Assembly: GCA_948567375.1 (NCBI GenBank)
Contig: OX419761.1
Coordinates: 2,358,501 to 2,422,500 of the forward strand
DNA: 64,000 bases
Direction of reading: 5' to 3'
Origin: Lunularia cruciata
Taxonomy: Eukaryota; Streptophyta; Marchantiopsida; Lunulariales; Lunulariaceae
This document shows positions 33,301 to 44,943 of this stretch, one piece after another; within the stretch, counting starts at the first letter, position 1, and every line of letters starts with the position of its first letter. The notes beneath the pieces were generated by a model, which had not been told where the DNA came from, made no database searches, and was given only the letters and a program-made list of their open reading frames with translations. The translations under genes were made by a program, and so were the position numbers.

Positions 33301-36191
33301 GAACTTTAAAGATAGGAAACATTCTATGTACTAGTCCTACCCTGAATCAGCAAGGCCACAGATCCAGATGCTCTGCAGACATGTCAACCGACCTTTATCT
33401 GATCTAGCTAGATCATTCTGAAAATCGTTCCTCCGCCTTGTAGAGATGCTCCCCCTTCACTCAGCCTTATTCATCTGGTACATCCCGATTAGAAAACAAA
33501 CGGGTGTGCAATTCAGAGAATCAACCTCTCTATGATTCGCACAACGTACGAGGGCAAAGGATCCATCTGCTTGTTCCCCGTCACTATTCCAAGATTCTCC
33601 TCTTTCCCAAGGTTTCTTACCATACGGCCTGGCAATTCATCTCTACTTCTCTAAATTCTTTCCACCTCCATTCCTTCCGTATTTCCCTCAAATTTCAGCA
33701 ACATCTCTTTATCATGGCCGAAATTTCAGATCTTCCACGGGCATCTGGACCTCATGACTGAATTCGATCATTGCACATGATTGAAGAGTGCGGGAATTTC
33801 AGTTCTTCCCACTCTATTCCCGGCCTCGTCATGAGTACAAAAACTGACGTCGGTGATTCGTGAAACGACCCGACGTGCATAGTTTCCCCCCAGTGGTGTC
33901 ACAACGTTACTGATCTTTCCTCTCGAGTAAGTACAAGTACACCGAGTGACCAACTGGATGGCTACGACTGCAGGTAAGCATCTAGCACCTATTTCCTTCT
34001 CCTTGGTTGTCGAAGTACAAGAAGTATGGTCCCTTTGTCCTGTACGGAAGTTTGCCACATTATTGGATGCGGCAGAGAGAACTTTCGGTATTCAATTCCA
34101 CCTTTCTGTGTTTCTTGCGGTTTCTCGTCTCTATGTCATTGTACCACAGCAAATACTGTACTACACGTGGTTGACCGCCTGGCCACTACGGATGAAGCTC
34201 TTTGTCATTTGCTTAAATTTGCCATCATTACGCAGGAGAGGAGACTTTTCACGGGAGTACTCGCGATCAACTTCCACATTTGTACCCACTGTGCTGCATT
34301 TTTCTTTCCTAAACTTGACTCCAGATTCCAAGTGCGGCGTTCCTCCATACCACCAAGCCAAGCCGAGGTTCTAGGCAGTAACTCAAAGGCGTTTGTCATA
34401 GTGCGTTTCGCTCCTCTCTGGTTGGCATTACTCGGCCGACACTCAGGGACCACATCCGATGACTAGATCTATCTGATATTTAGCCCAATCGTCTTCCTGC
34501 TAGGATGATGGCATCTCCTAGTCGACTGGGATTCGCAGGTTAGGGAGATTTGTAACACTTTCCGAATACTTGCAGTTATGCAATTAAGAGTCTGGATATA
34601 CACATCTGTAATCTACTCGCGTTCAACCATAACACACAGGAGAGGAGGAGACGATAGTGATCAGCTTCTTCAAGAAGAGCGCCAAGAGCCGCTGCCCAGA
34701 AATAAAGAAATTCTTCAAAATCGAAGATGAGAGACACAACGTGTCTTTGGGTTGTATTAATTTTTAAATCTTCGTTCTACCTAAGTATTTACACCATTAG
34801 AAAAGTGTGGGAGAAGCTTTCAATCTCTATGCGGGAAATTAGAAGTTTCCTCGTTGGTCCCCTTTACGCCTGATAATCACTACAATATACAGCAATCTCC
34901 ACAGGAACTCTTCGTCGTGAAGCATGCATCGTCAAAGCGACAGATAGAAATAATCGCCAGTTCCTTCCAAGAAATTTCGCACATTGTGTGTTGACCAAGT
35001 AGACGAAGCCCGTCCTTCAAAAATCATAGAATCCAACACGCCATCGTACTAGTTAACGTTGGCCACTATTCCAAATCGATTTTATCAAAGTTCCCTGGAA
35101 CTAATCTTACAAGTCCAGAAACCCATCCTATCTGTTGTCCGCAATCTACACTATCCCTGGAACTCAATAGTTTCGACGATAGTTCTAGTTTGAACGAGGG
35201 ACTTCATGATTTCTCCTTCGCTAAACGTCGCAAAGTGTTCACAATCATTGGCATTGCAACGCATGGAGGAGATCATTACCCTACAGTATTATCATTCATA
35301 AAACAGGTATTCATGGTAACGCTAAAAAGTTGGTCAGATGATTCACAGCTCACGGTTAGGAATCAGCTCTCGTCGAAGTTGCTAACATCTGATACTTAAC
35401 AGACTGTCTGCAATTCGTGACAGGCAAGAAGTCAGCGAATCAGAATATCTAAAGTCATCAAATCAAAATCGGGCAACTCTGTAAACACGTATAACAATCA
35501 TAGACAACAGAGAAACATCGCTTCGGCAATCGACAAAATGTGATTGACAAAATGTGTAAGTTGTGGTATAAATTCCTTGAATTTCGCTGGGGGAATTCAG
35601 TTTTTTAGCTTCCGAATGCAGACGGGTGTACTCAACCACTCCATAAGCCGAATTCTAACGGGTAGGATCGAAGATAAACATCCGATCTTGCCGATCACGT
35701 AAATTGTATCGATCATATTTCTAAGGCTCCCTGGTATCATACAGAGTAATAGTGGCATGGTGTGAAGATCTTCTAGTACACTCCTCCCGGGGTAACTCCG
35801 TAATTTGACAATCTAATCTACTTGCTAGCATGATCGCTTCTTCTTCTCCTTCGGCAGATCGGAACCACATATGAGACAGCGTCGTAACTCTTCACTCGCA
35901 CCCTGCTACCGCGAAGCAAGCTTGGCATCACACCGGTAGTAATTCTAGATCTGAGCAAACAAAAAGGTCCTAATTATGCGATTTTTATATCGCGTCCACT
36001 ATCATTCGAAACTTGATCTGGTGTCATGTCACAAACACTGCACCAGAGCTCTCTCATCCCAAGCTAGATTTGGTCAAGAGCAGTGCTTCAAACCTGCTCA
36101 GACTCCAGCGTGCAAACTTAGAAAACAATTGTTGATAACTTCGATGACAACGTAATAAGCTCACGCGGTGCCGAGCCTCAAAAATCAAGAG
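30362..36191. other. Intergenic, no supported gene
   Basis: No recognised protein, tRNA or rRNA. The short frames here (up to about 146 codons, e.g. 34026-34466) have no familiar motif. The motif CTCATGC(G/A)CGAG recurs near 30612, 31132 and 31258. A hairpin at 32611-32699 is listed separately. Confidence 0.5.
32611..32699. repeat. Imperfect 31-bp hairpin
   Basis: The arms 32611-32641 and 32669-32699 pair with one mismatch around a 27-base loop. The loop sequence CAGCGCTACAATCAA is repeated at about 32733-32747 together with flanking bases. It could be a small foldback element or a small-RNA precursor; the sequence alone does not decide. Confidence 0.85.
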
Positions 36192-36584
36192 TCATTCATC
36201 CTCGGAATCCTCCATGCACTCCAATAACTCTTCGTCGAGTGCGTCAAGCAGCCAGGTTTCAGCCTGCGCAAGAAGTGCAGGGCTGCTTCTTATCATGAGA
36301 GCACAGAATTCTCTTTCGTTGAGGACGCCATCACCGTCCATATCACCCTGAGATATCATCTCTCGGAATTCTTGATCGGTCATGCCCTCGAGACCGAGGC
36401 GCCTGGCGTTCTTCTTCAGGCTCTGAATTGTGATGGTACTACTGCGAGGGTCCGCCAGAATACGGAAACCATTGCATAGTTCGTTCATGAAATCTTCCTG
36501 GCCGATTTTCTGCGCCATGATGGGGAGAAAATCATGGAAGCAGACGTCTCCGCTCACAGGAAGAGTGTACTCTATCCCCGCCAT
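36192..36584 (-). CDS. KIC/PBP1-like EF-hand calcium-binding protein
   Basis: An intronless gene of 130 residues starting MAGIEYTLPVSGDVCFHDF. Upstream in-frame codons lack an ATG, so ATG 36584 is the start. One canonical EF-hand loop (DMDGDGVLNERE, Asp 1, 3, 5 and Glu 12) is present; an earlier site (DPRSSTITIQSL) is degenerate. The C-terminus is acidic (LEDSEDE-like). A single working EF-hand in a short protein with an N-terminal FHDFLP motif is the pattern of plant KIC, which binds the kinesin-like calmodulin-binding protein, and of PBP1, which binds the kinase PINOID. These proteins act as calcium sensors in the cytosol. Which of the two it resembles most cannot be told. It stands alone; a TATA box lies at 37036-37044. 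Confidence 0.88.
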   Translation of the reverse strand: MAGIEYTLPVSGDVCFHDFLPIMAQKIGQEDFMNELCNGFRILADPRSSTITIQSLKKNARRLGLEGMTDQEFREMISQGDMDGDGVLNEREFCALMIRSSPALLAQAETWLLDALDEELLECMEDSEDE

Positions 36585-37035
36585 TACAACAATTCTCACC
36601 GACGATCGATCTTGGATGCTGGCTGGAAATGCTCAAACACGCTGGAGCTTTTCAATTAAAGTCCTAGACGCTCAGAATGCTGCTGCCAGAGGAAGTCAGG
36701 CACGAGGGTAGTAAGTTTTCATCACAAAGTTCCCCTGAGCTTCGCACAGTAGAATAGACCAACACCTCTGCAAACCATTGCACGCAGAGGTCGCAGCAGT
36801 GCATTCATTCCAACGGATGCCTAAGTAAGTAGCAGCAGACTCCTCGTAATCTATTCCGCAGGGTGTAATCATCATCTTTCTCGCATTATCCGCCGAATAT
36901 AGAATCCCCGGGTGCTCATCACCAGATGAGTAGTCGCCCTTCTATGAGTACATCTATCAATAACCGTCCCAAACAACCCCCCTCTTCCAACGTCCAGAGA
37001 GAGACAGCCCCAACCCAGCCAGAGAGAGAAAGCGA

Positions 37036-37044
37036 GATATATAC
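37036..37044 (-). promoter_or_regulatory. TATA box, likely for the EF-hand gene
   Basis: On the minus strand it reads GTATATATC, followed by the CT-rich CTCGCTTTCTCTCTCTGGC typical of plant leaders. It is about 450 bp upstream of the start codon at 36584, implying a long 5' untranslated region. A (CCA)n run flanks it on the upstream side. Confidence 0.55.
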
Positions 37045-38795
37045 CACCACCACCACCACTCCTCCTGAAATCAGACAACTCCGATCAACAACTACATTGA
37101 TCTCGCCTCCCTCTCACCGACTTTAAATCCCGGAAGTGGAAGGTGGAGTGAGTGAGTGCGTAAGGTAAAGATGGTGAATCAATTCCCCCTTCAGCATGGC
37201 TGCTTCCGATGGATGCGATGTAAGGGAAGGTGGTCAGTCAGTAGTAGTAGTCATCAGACACTAGCTGCTGCTGGTTGCTGCTGTGCTCCAGCACTGCTAC
37301 TGCAACAGGCGGCCAACCCAGCCCAGCCCAGCCCAACCTTCCCAGTCTTCCCCATGCCCACTAATTCGCTGCGAGAATTGTTGTGAATTTGCGGCATCCA
37401 TTTGCTTCCGAATTCCTCGAAGGAAGTACCTTCGAAGTAGTAGTACAGACAGCCACATCCTCCTTCGCTTCCTTGTCCCTTCGCAGAGAGCTGATTCGAT
37501 CCTTCCAGCCGTTCATCCCTTTTCTGCCATCTGTTGCAGGGCTGGGTAAGGGGAAAAAATTACCTGCGTGCTGACAAAAGTAGCGGGGGCCGGGCCGGGC
37601 AGGAACAATCAGTAACTTCCCCCGTTGCGCCGGCTCCCCGAAGGAGACGGGAGGTTCCATTTGGACAGGGTTTTCTGTTCTAACCCTGCCCCCTCCTCTG
37701 CCCTCCACAGGCTCCCCTGCCTCGCGTCCTGCTGCCTGACTGCCCGCCCGCCCGCCCTGCCCTTTCCTGCTGTTTAAGACTTGATCGGGCCCTACTGCTG
37801 CCACTCGCGTCTGAACTTGGCAAAAAGACTTGTTCAGACCCCCACGCGCGCGCTGACCCCGGTACGCCTGTTATGTGTGCTCCTGTGAGTGCCTCTTGTA
37901 GCGAGTTGCTTTTGCTTTCCACCTATTTTGATCACTCAATACTCGAGGATTCTTAAAAGCACCAAGGGAGCATCCGTCACCACGTCAGCAAGACCACTGG
38001 CATAGCCTGTGATGGTCTGAGCAGGGCTGTTCTCAAAATCGGGGTCCGAGGAAGTCTATAGTGGCCTTTTCTTGCCCCACCCCCGGCATGTGCGCTGCTG
38101 CCCCTGCCCGGTGAACTTCGTCCCCGTCGTCGTCGTTGTCCCTTTCGTCCTTTCTTTGGCGCCGCTCTCTGCTCTGCCAGACGTAGCAGGTCCCTAATTT
38201 GGTGAAACTCTCTCTGCTCTGCTCTGCCCTGACCTGTTTCCAGACCAAACCGATTATGCAGTTTATTTTGACGTGGCGACACCGCTTTTAACAGACGTCG
38301 CCAACGTGGAGTGATTAGGGACGTGTTTGGTTGGTTAGTTGAGCAGTGGTCCTGCTAAAAACGGAGTAGGTTGGCCCAACGGAATGAACGGATTGGCTCC
38401 GCTCCGCAGTCTCTCTGCTGCCTGGACAATATGGCTTAGAGAACTTCTCGCTGGCTGTCCCTCTGTTTTAGTTAATTGCAGAAGTGTCTGAACCTTCATT
38501 GAAATCCCCATACTCTCTTCCCAATTTAGTCGCCTCTAGCTCTCTGCCAGTCCCGCGCCTACTCTAGCTACAGTTTGGCATCCCGTCCTTCTTTGGAGGG
38601 ACGGAAACCCAATCCCTGCCACAATTCGCTCGTCGGCGCTGCTTCCGTTACCTCCTCCCAGCTTTTGTTAGTTAACTACGGCTGGTGGGTAACTTCCAAT
38701 CCCTTCTTCATAGCAATCCACACTTTTCTGAACTCTTCTTTTGCTGGTGATGATGACAACTCCAGCATTGAGACCAGAATGTTAAATATTCACAA

Positions 38796-38826
38796 CTATT
38801 CTGGTCCCAGCACTGGACCAGAATAG
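38796..38826. repeat. 12-bp hairpin (CTATTCTGGTCC)
   Basis: The arms 38796-38807 and 38815-38826 are exact reverse complements around a 7-base loop. Related GACCAGAAT pieces occur at 38772 and 39005, so it belongs to a small family of local repeats. Confidence 0.85.
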
Positions 38827-40172
38827 TGCTCTCCTCTGTTTGCCTTAGAATCTGTTAGGCTATGGTTGGGACGTGGTGTCTTTTCTCCAGATTCCCACAT
38901 TTTAGAGCTACAGCAACTAAATAATTTGTTTCTTGTAACACTTTGTAGATATGTTTGAGATCTATTTCCTTCTGCTGCTGCTACTACTAGTGGGAAACTC
39001 CACAAGACCAGAATAATGGTCCTCTGGATTTCAGACTATGACAACTGACCACTTTTTCTCTTTGGCAACTACAAGATGTCTTAGCTTGCTTAGGGTCTAT
39101 TTGGCTGTGGTGGAAAACTTGGTGTAAGAGTTCTTCATTTAACTTCTTGTTAAAATTACTGTAACTATATTCTTGTTCACCTTTCATGAGTAGATTTGTT
39201 TTCAGATACTTTGAAATCTTGTTTTGCTTGTGGTGGTGATACCATGAGATCAGAATTGTAATCCTGTGGTTTGATTCACCTTGGCAATTACAAGTTCCTT
39301 TGTTTGCCTTACCTTGCTTGGGTTCTAACCCCATTTTACCTCTTTTGTCTCGCCCTTGTACGGTTTGATGGGGGTCTTTCCATGGTTCATGTGTTCTACG
39401 TGGTCGCCTTTTTCCTTCCTGTCTCTTTGGCTATGGTGGAGGATTGGGCTCACGAATTTCCAGCTTAGCACGTTTAGTGGTACAGTGGAATGAAATATCC
39501 AGAACGCGACAACTGCCTACCATTTCCGGGGAATGGATGAGGGAGATTTCGTAGAAACAAGTTTAAGAGTATCTGCAGTGGTACAGGGTTTTGCGGGAGA
39601 GGATCACGAGTAATTTCCCTATTGTAAGACTGGGACAACTGCCCCAGACACGTTTATTTTGCAGTGGAGGAGAGAGGGAGGGAGTTCTGAATTCTCAATA
39701 GTGACTTTTGCTGTTGGTAAGCGTCTTGTGATAAGCTTTTTGTTGGTACAGGGGTGTTGATTTGACAGCTTAAGAGCGCTCTACAAATTCAGGTTGTGCC
39801 AAGTGCCTGCCCGCCTTTGTTTTTTGCAGGGTTGGTTCTAAGCGTGTGGCTAAGTAAGCGCTCCCCTTGGAATGGCCATGGCAATGGGCATGCTTTTCTA
39901 CCTCTTCTTCGCTGCTTGGTGGTACACTAGCTGGTGGCTATGACACCCCAGTGCTTTCACGTTGTGACAACCGCCCACCTTTATTGAGTCGAATGACTGA
40001 GATTTCCCAGCATATGCTTCGTTTGTGCTTATACCTTGGCCAATGCCTTTCGGCAGGAATAATTTTCATTGCGGGGTTAGCTCTTTCTTGGTCCCAATCT
40101 GACTACGACACCAGCAAATGTACGACCAGACTGTGACAAATCCACCCTTAGGTTTAGATCTTACTTCACTTC

Positions 40173-40227
40173 CTAGTGCGTGCTTTCTGATTTTTGGGCC
40201 TCATGATCCGAAAGCACGCACTACTAG
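40173..40227. repeat. Hairpin with arms TAGTGCGTGCTTTC
   Basis: TAGTGCGTGCTTTC near 40174-40187 pairs exactly with GAAAGCACGCACTA near 40210-40223, separated by about 22 bases. No coding sequence is nearby. It may be a small foldback element. Confidence 0.85.
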
Positions 40228-43200
40228 GATTGTGATTTTCGGGGCCCCCACAAGTATATCTCTGTGGATAACTATGTCATCCGGTTCATAGTATTTCAAC
40301 ACCCTTTTGTGACAAGAACCTGACCTCTTTCAACTCTTACATAATTAAGTGTTTTACTAGGGACATTCTATTCTACTTAGCATTTACCTGTCACATTGTT
40401 ACTTATGACACCTGCTGTGGTTGCACCTTTGCAGCAGAAACAGTGCTCATAGCTTCTTGTCCTAGTTGTGAGTTGGTACTTTACTTGGTACTTATTCAAT
40501 AAGAAAATGAAAAAATCGTCTATCGGGATTTGACACACACCAATAAGTTGGGTGCTGCCAAGATCGTCCAATTCGTCATCATTCTCACTTACTCTCTATT
40601 GGGCAAATGCGCACCAGCTTAGAGTAGCTTTAGACACCTAAGCTGAGACACAAAGAGAAATTCGTTCTTTATATGCTGTATTTCAGGTTGGATATTGGTT
40701 GTCAAGTTCTTGTCTATGACACCTAAAATGCCGTCTCATCCTGGTGCCTAACAGTTCCATTGTGTTTCATGGAGGTTACTTTCGGATGCTCGTAACAACC
40801 ACCTACCAGCATGAGGTGCATGTTTGATGTGACGATATTGTATGATGAGAATTGTTCTAGCTTTAAGCTTTTAGAGGTCTTTTAGGACATGGCACGCAAG
40901 TATCTTCGATGGAAGTGTGACTATCTTGTGGCCGAAACAAGTTAAAAGAAAGGGTGGTACCATTGTCTACTTGCGCATCCAGAACATTTTTGCTCGCTGT
41001 GATGTAATCAACCAACCATGATAGTACGCTGCATTGCTTATAGGATGTGCAAGTAGTTGAAAAGCTCTTCAAGCAACTTATTTAAAATTTAGCTCCCACT
41101 TATTCCTACTTGAAGCATGCTGGGCGAACTACCTTAGCATTTGTCTTCAAACTTACGAGTTTATATCGCCCTAGAATTTGAGGATAAAGGATAAGTTCCT
41201 GGAATCAGTATGGCGTAATGGTTATTGGGAAACCTCTTAGTGTGAATGTAGATTCTGTGGATCAAATGACAAACTATCTAGAATGAGTTATGTTTGCACC
41301 AATGGCCCTTTATATACTTCACTCTGGGTTTGTAAAGATGAGTCAAAACTTGTCCTGTCTTATCCTCAACAACCGTGAGGGTTGGGGATTACTGTTTATT
41401 TTTACCTACAAAACACAACGTATGCAAGCTGGTTGTCAATTTTATCTTCCTTGACCTTGACATGATAACAAGTTCTGCCTTGATTTCGACATGTTTCGTC
41501 ATCGATCAGACCAGCGTATGTAGAGAGAAAGCGTTTACTGCAGAAAACCCTTCCTCGATATGACAACAAAGGATTGCTAAATTTGCGCGACTTCTTCCTA
41601 GAAATGAGTTTTTGTTTCAGCATGAAGTCTGATCTCAAGTGGGTGTCTTTTTCTTTCAAAACGACTTGAAACACAAGCGCCGTTATTTATGATTTGCCGG
41701 GAAGATGTGAGAGAGCGGTGAATGAAGAAGAAGAAGATGATGATGAAGAAGGTCACTTATCAATAGCGGAAAGGAAGAGGAACATCATGCTGTTCATTGA
41801 GACGCATGATTCTTCTTGCTGACAGTCAATTCAGAGATCTGATACTCTTCCGCCAAACGAGTTCATCGTCGGATAAAACAAGGACCAGCAAGGGCATGCC
41901 TGTCTATGAAGGTTCTCCCCGAGTCAAGAGTATTCAACGAAGAGGTTAAACAAGTCAGACACAAGAGAGGTATGAAGTCATGATGATCTCCGTATCAGGA
42001 ATGTGTCTCTCCTTAGAATCTCTTCATCAATTTCTATCAACACTAAACGCATGAACCAGGCTGAATTGGTCATATGGTAGGTTTTTCAAAGGGCGTTGAA
42101 GAATCCCCAATATCTAAGCGCATTCCATGAAGAATAAAAGACCTTTTACAACCATCTCAAGGTAGTGGATCCCATGGTTAATTGCTTACTGACGTTACGT
42201 TGGAGTTTGTGAGTATACGTCTTTTTGAAAGGATAAAGTTGTGGATCGAAAATGCTTCCGGGGAACAAGGGTTAAAGCGTCCAGTTGCCGGCTTACATAG
42301 TCCATCAAAAGAGATAAACCTTGTGGGAATTGCTGATGTAGGCGTGTGCACCTCCTCTTTTCATGCTCCCTAGCATATAGAATTTTCCAAAAAGTTATGA
42401 GGGGAGGCAGCACGACCAGGAGTTTGGTCCACATGGCGTCTCCTGCTCCTCTCTCCTACTGCATAGGTTCTACCATACGTGGGTCCCAAGCCCAGCAAAG
42501 TGGCCTCACGATCTTCATACACCCTGAAGAAGCTCTTTGATTCAACATTGCTTTGAGTGCATGACTCAATAATACCATTTCTCATGCTTGCTGGTGAGAG
42601 AAGGCAAATGCAGAAGTTTCCATGGAGTTTCACAGATCAAAGCTCATCTCGTCTCTGGTTTATCAGCTCGAACACACTTGCAGGAAGATGCTGAGCAATG
42701 GACATGCGAGGTCTATTGAGAAAGTTCGTTGACAAGTTGTACCGCGCGATCTGTTCAAAGTCTAACTTTGGATCGTGTCTCGCGGGTTATCTACAGTAGA
42801 GATCTCCATCAAGACCGAGAAAGACCTCCCAAGACAGATTTGCCCACAACATGCGAGAAACTTAAGGCCGGGCGAGGGAAGTCTTCGCTTTGTGTGAAAC
42901 CTGACGCTTCTCCTTCACCAACACCAAGAAAACCCATTCAAACAAAATGTTGATCACCATCCAGAAGTACCCGGAAGCAGCATGGGGAGAAACTAGAGGT
43001 GAGTTCGATGAACACCTTAACGGGGTTCAAGAACGGAAGCAACAATATTTCGGGAAACGGTGGGCAGAGTAAGTATGATCTAGGATTTGATAAAGCAGAG
43101 CAAGCTAATTTTGGTAACCATTATGAGGTTTATTTACAGGGGACCTTCTCCACCGACACTAAGTTCATCTACCCAAGATAATGCTACCAATGTAGAAAGC

Positions 43201-44943
43201 AAGGGAGAAACTACTGATTAGAAGGACAAATGGGAAAAGACGAATCAACCTGAATTATTTCAAAAGAACATGGGAGCTGGGTAGATGGAAAACCTTTCAC
43301 ATCCATCATCAATCACTTCGGAAAAACATGGGAGAAATTACAGGAGCCCAGGGAAAGGACAGAGAGTACACGGAGTAAACTCGGGAGCGGGGAGCGACCC
43401 AATACAAGCTATCATCAATCCGAACCCTGAGAACTCCTCAGTAAGCTGCTCTGACTGACTCCATCCTGAAAAGATCTCCTCTGCACCTCAACCATGCACT
43501 TGGAAGGCCTCCATGTGGATTCCACTATAAGCCAATCATCAATCTTAACCTGAAGTTTCGACAAGCTCTGTACCTCTCTGCAACGATTTTCACTGCTCTA
43601 GACATGCACTCTAAGGGCGGCTTTCCCTGTATGTGGATCCCACTACCTAGGGACTTGGAACGGACAAGTGAATGAATATTCCACTTGCCAAACAGAGAGA
43701 GAGGTAGTTTAGTTTTCGCATGATGGTTGATCAAGACCACATTCTGTTCCAAAGGCCTTTTCCTCCAAAGTATGAGGAATGAGCTCAAGAATCTACCTGT
43801 AGATACTTCATCTAGTTGCCCGTTCTGTGTGGGTTCAGCACCCATTGGCTGCTCATATTTACTATTCACATATTTACTTTCTTATTTGAATATACACCTG
43901 GTCTCGTTGCCTGTCCCGCAACCAGTGCAGAGAATGTCCTTTCATAATCTATTGTAGAATCTATTTGTAGAAACTTGTCTCGTCTACTGGTCCGGGTGGG
44001 TGGAGGGAATGTGTTTAAAGATCTGCTTGGTCCACATCCACGGCAAAGTGACTGAACAGCTATCTGCTAGCCCCTTAAGTGTTTCCACCTACGCAGCAGT
44101 AGAGTAAGTGGATTGCCTCGTTCGGGTATTCTGTAAGCTCTCTCTGTGTGTGGCCTAACCTCCCCTCCTCTCACCGTAGACTTCAGTCCTCATTGTACTG
44201 TGTGGTCCCATTGGCCTCTTAAACCTCAATTTTATATATTTCGTTCCTTGATTCGATATTGGAGTTATCATGGTCTGGACAGAGGCAGCTAATGTCCAAA
44301 TCTACTTGAAAGTAGAAGTGTCTCTAGAGTTGGCAGCATATCGGACAGATCCCGAACTTCCAGTAACTCCTGGAGAACCTGATTTAGTTTTTCACGAGAT
44401 ATTCGAAGCTTAGAGATAACAAGGGGAAAAGTGAGAGGATCGCAACTTGAACCTAAGTTGTAGATGGAAGTTATGGTGATAAATACCGTGAAAGTTTATC
44501 AGCCCTACAACATCTCTGGTAATAGCCATTTTCAGACACAATGTGCAGGCCTGAAGCCCCATCATGCACAAGTACACAAACATAGAAGTCTGGATCGAAC
44601 TTGAACATTTATGCAGAAAAGGACAGCAGAACCAATTACCCAGTACATAGAGAATTCTTTGGAGGGATGCATTTCGATCTTTTTGAGACGATATAAAACA
44701 CTCGGGGTTGATCATCTACATGGTCTACGAAGGACTTTTTGCTCCTATTCAGGTGAATCCTTTTTACAGCTTTGTCCATGTGAGCTGGTTGGTAAACCTG
44801 ACTGATCGTAAGGGACGTACAAGTCGACGAAACAGGAAGATTGCCCCTTGCCCTTCCTGTAATCTTCATTTAATTCAACCCCATGCTAGAAACCTTGTGG
44901 ATGAAATCCTTCTGAACCAATATTCAGGATGCCTTGCTATCCC

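Larger units (their letters stand above)
37130..44943. other. Intergenic, no supported gene
   Basis: No reading frame with a known domain. GC content is high at 37550-38300 and the short GC-rich frames there look like composition artefacts. At 38740-39340 several degenerate copies of a unit containing GACCAGAAT and TTTGGC recur. Two hairpins (38796-38826 and 40173-40227) are present. The 3' end of CRTISO borders the region at 44944. Confidence 0.45.

Noticed and set aside
34026-34466. A 146-codon plus-strand frame as a gene
   Set aside because: Overlaps another plus frame (33946-34374) of similar length and has no recognisable motif or context.
36585-36599. Extending the EF-hand protein by five residues upstream
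   Set aside because: The extension would begin with GTG; the first ATG is at 36584 and gives the family-like start MAGIEY.
37361-38282. GC-rich frames upstream of the EF-hand gene
   Set aside because: Low-complexity Arg/Gly/Ala-rich translations on both strands at once, a sign of composition rather than coding.
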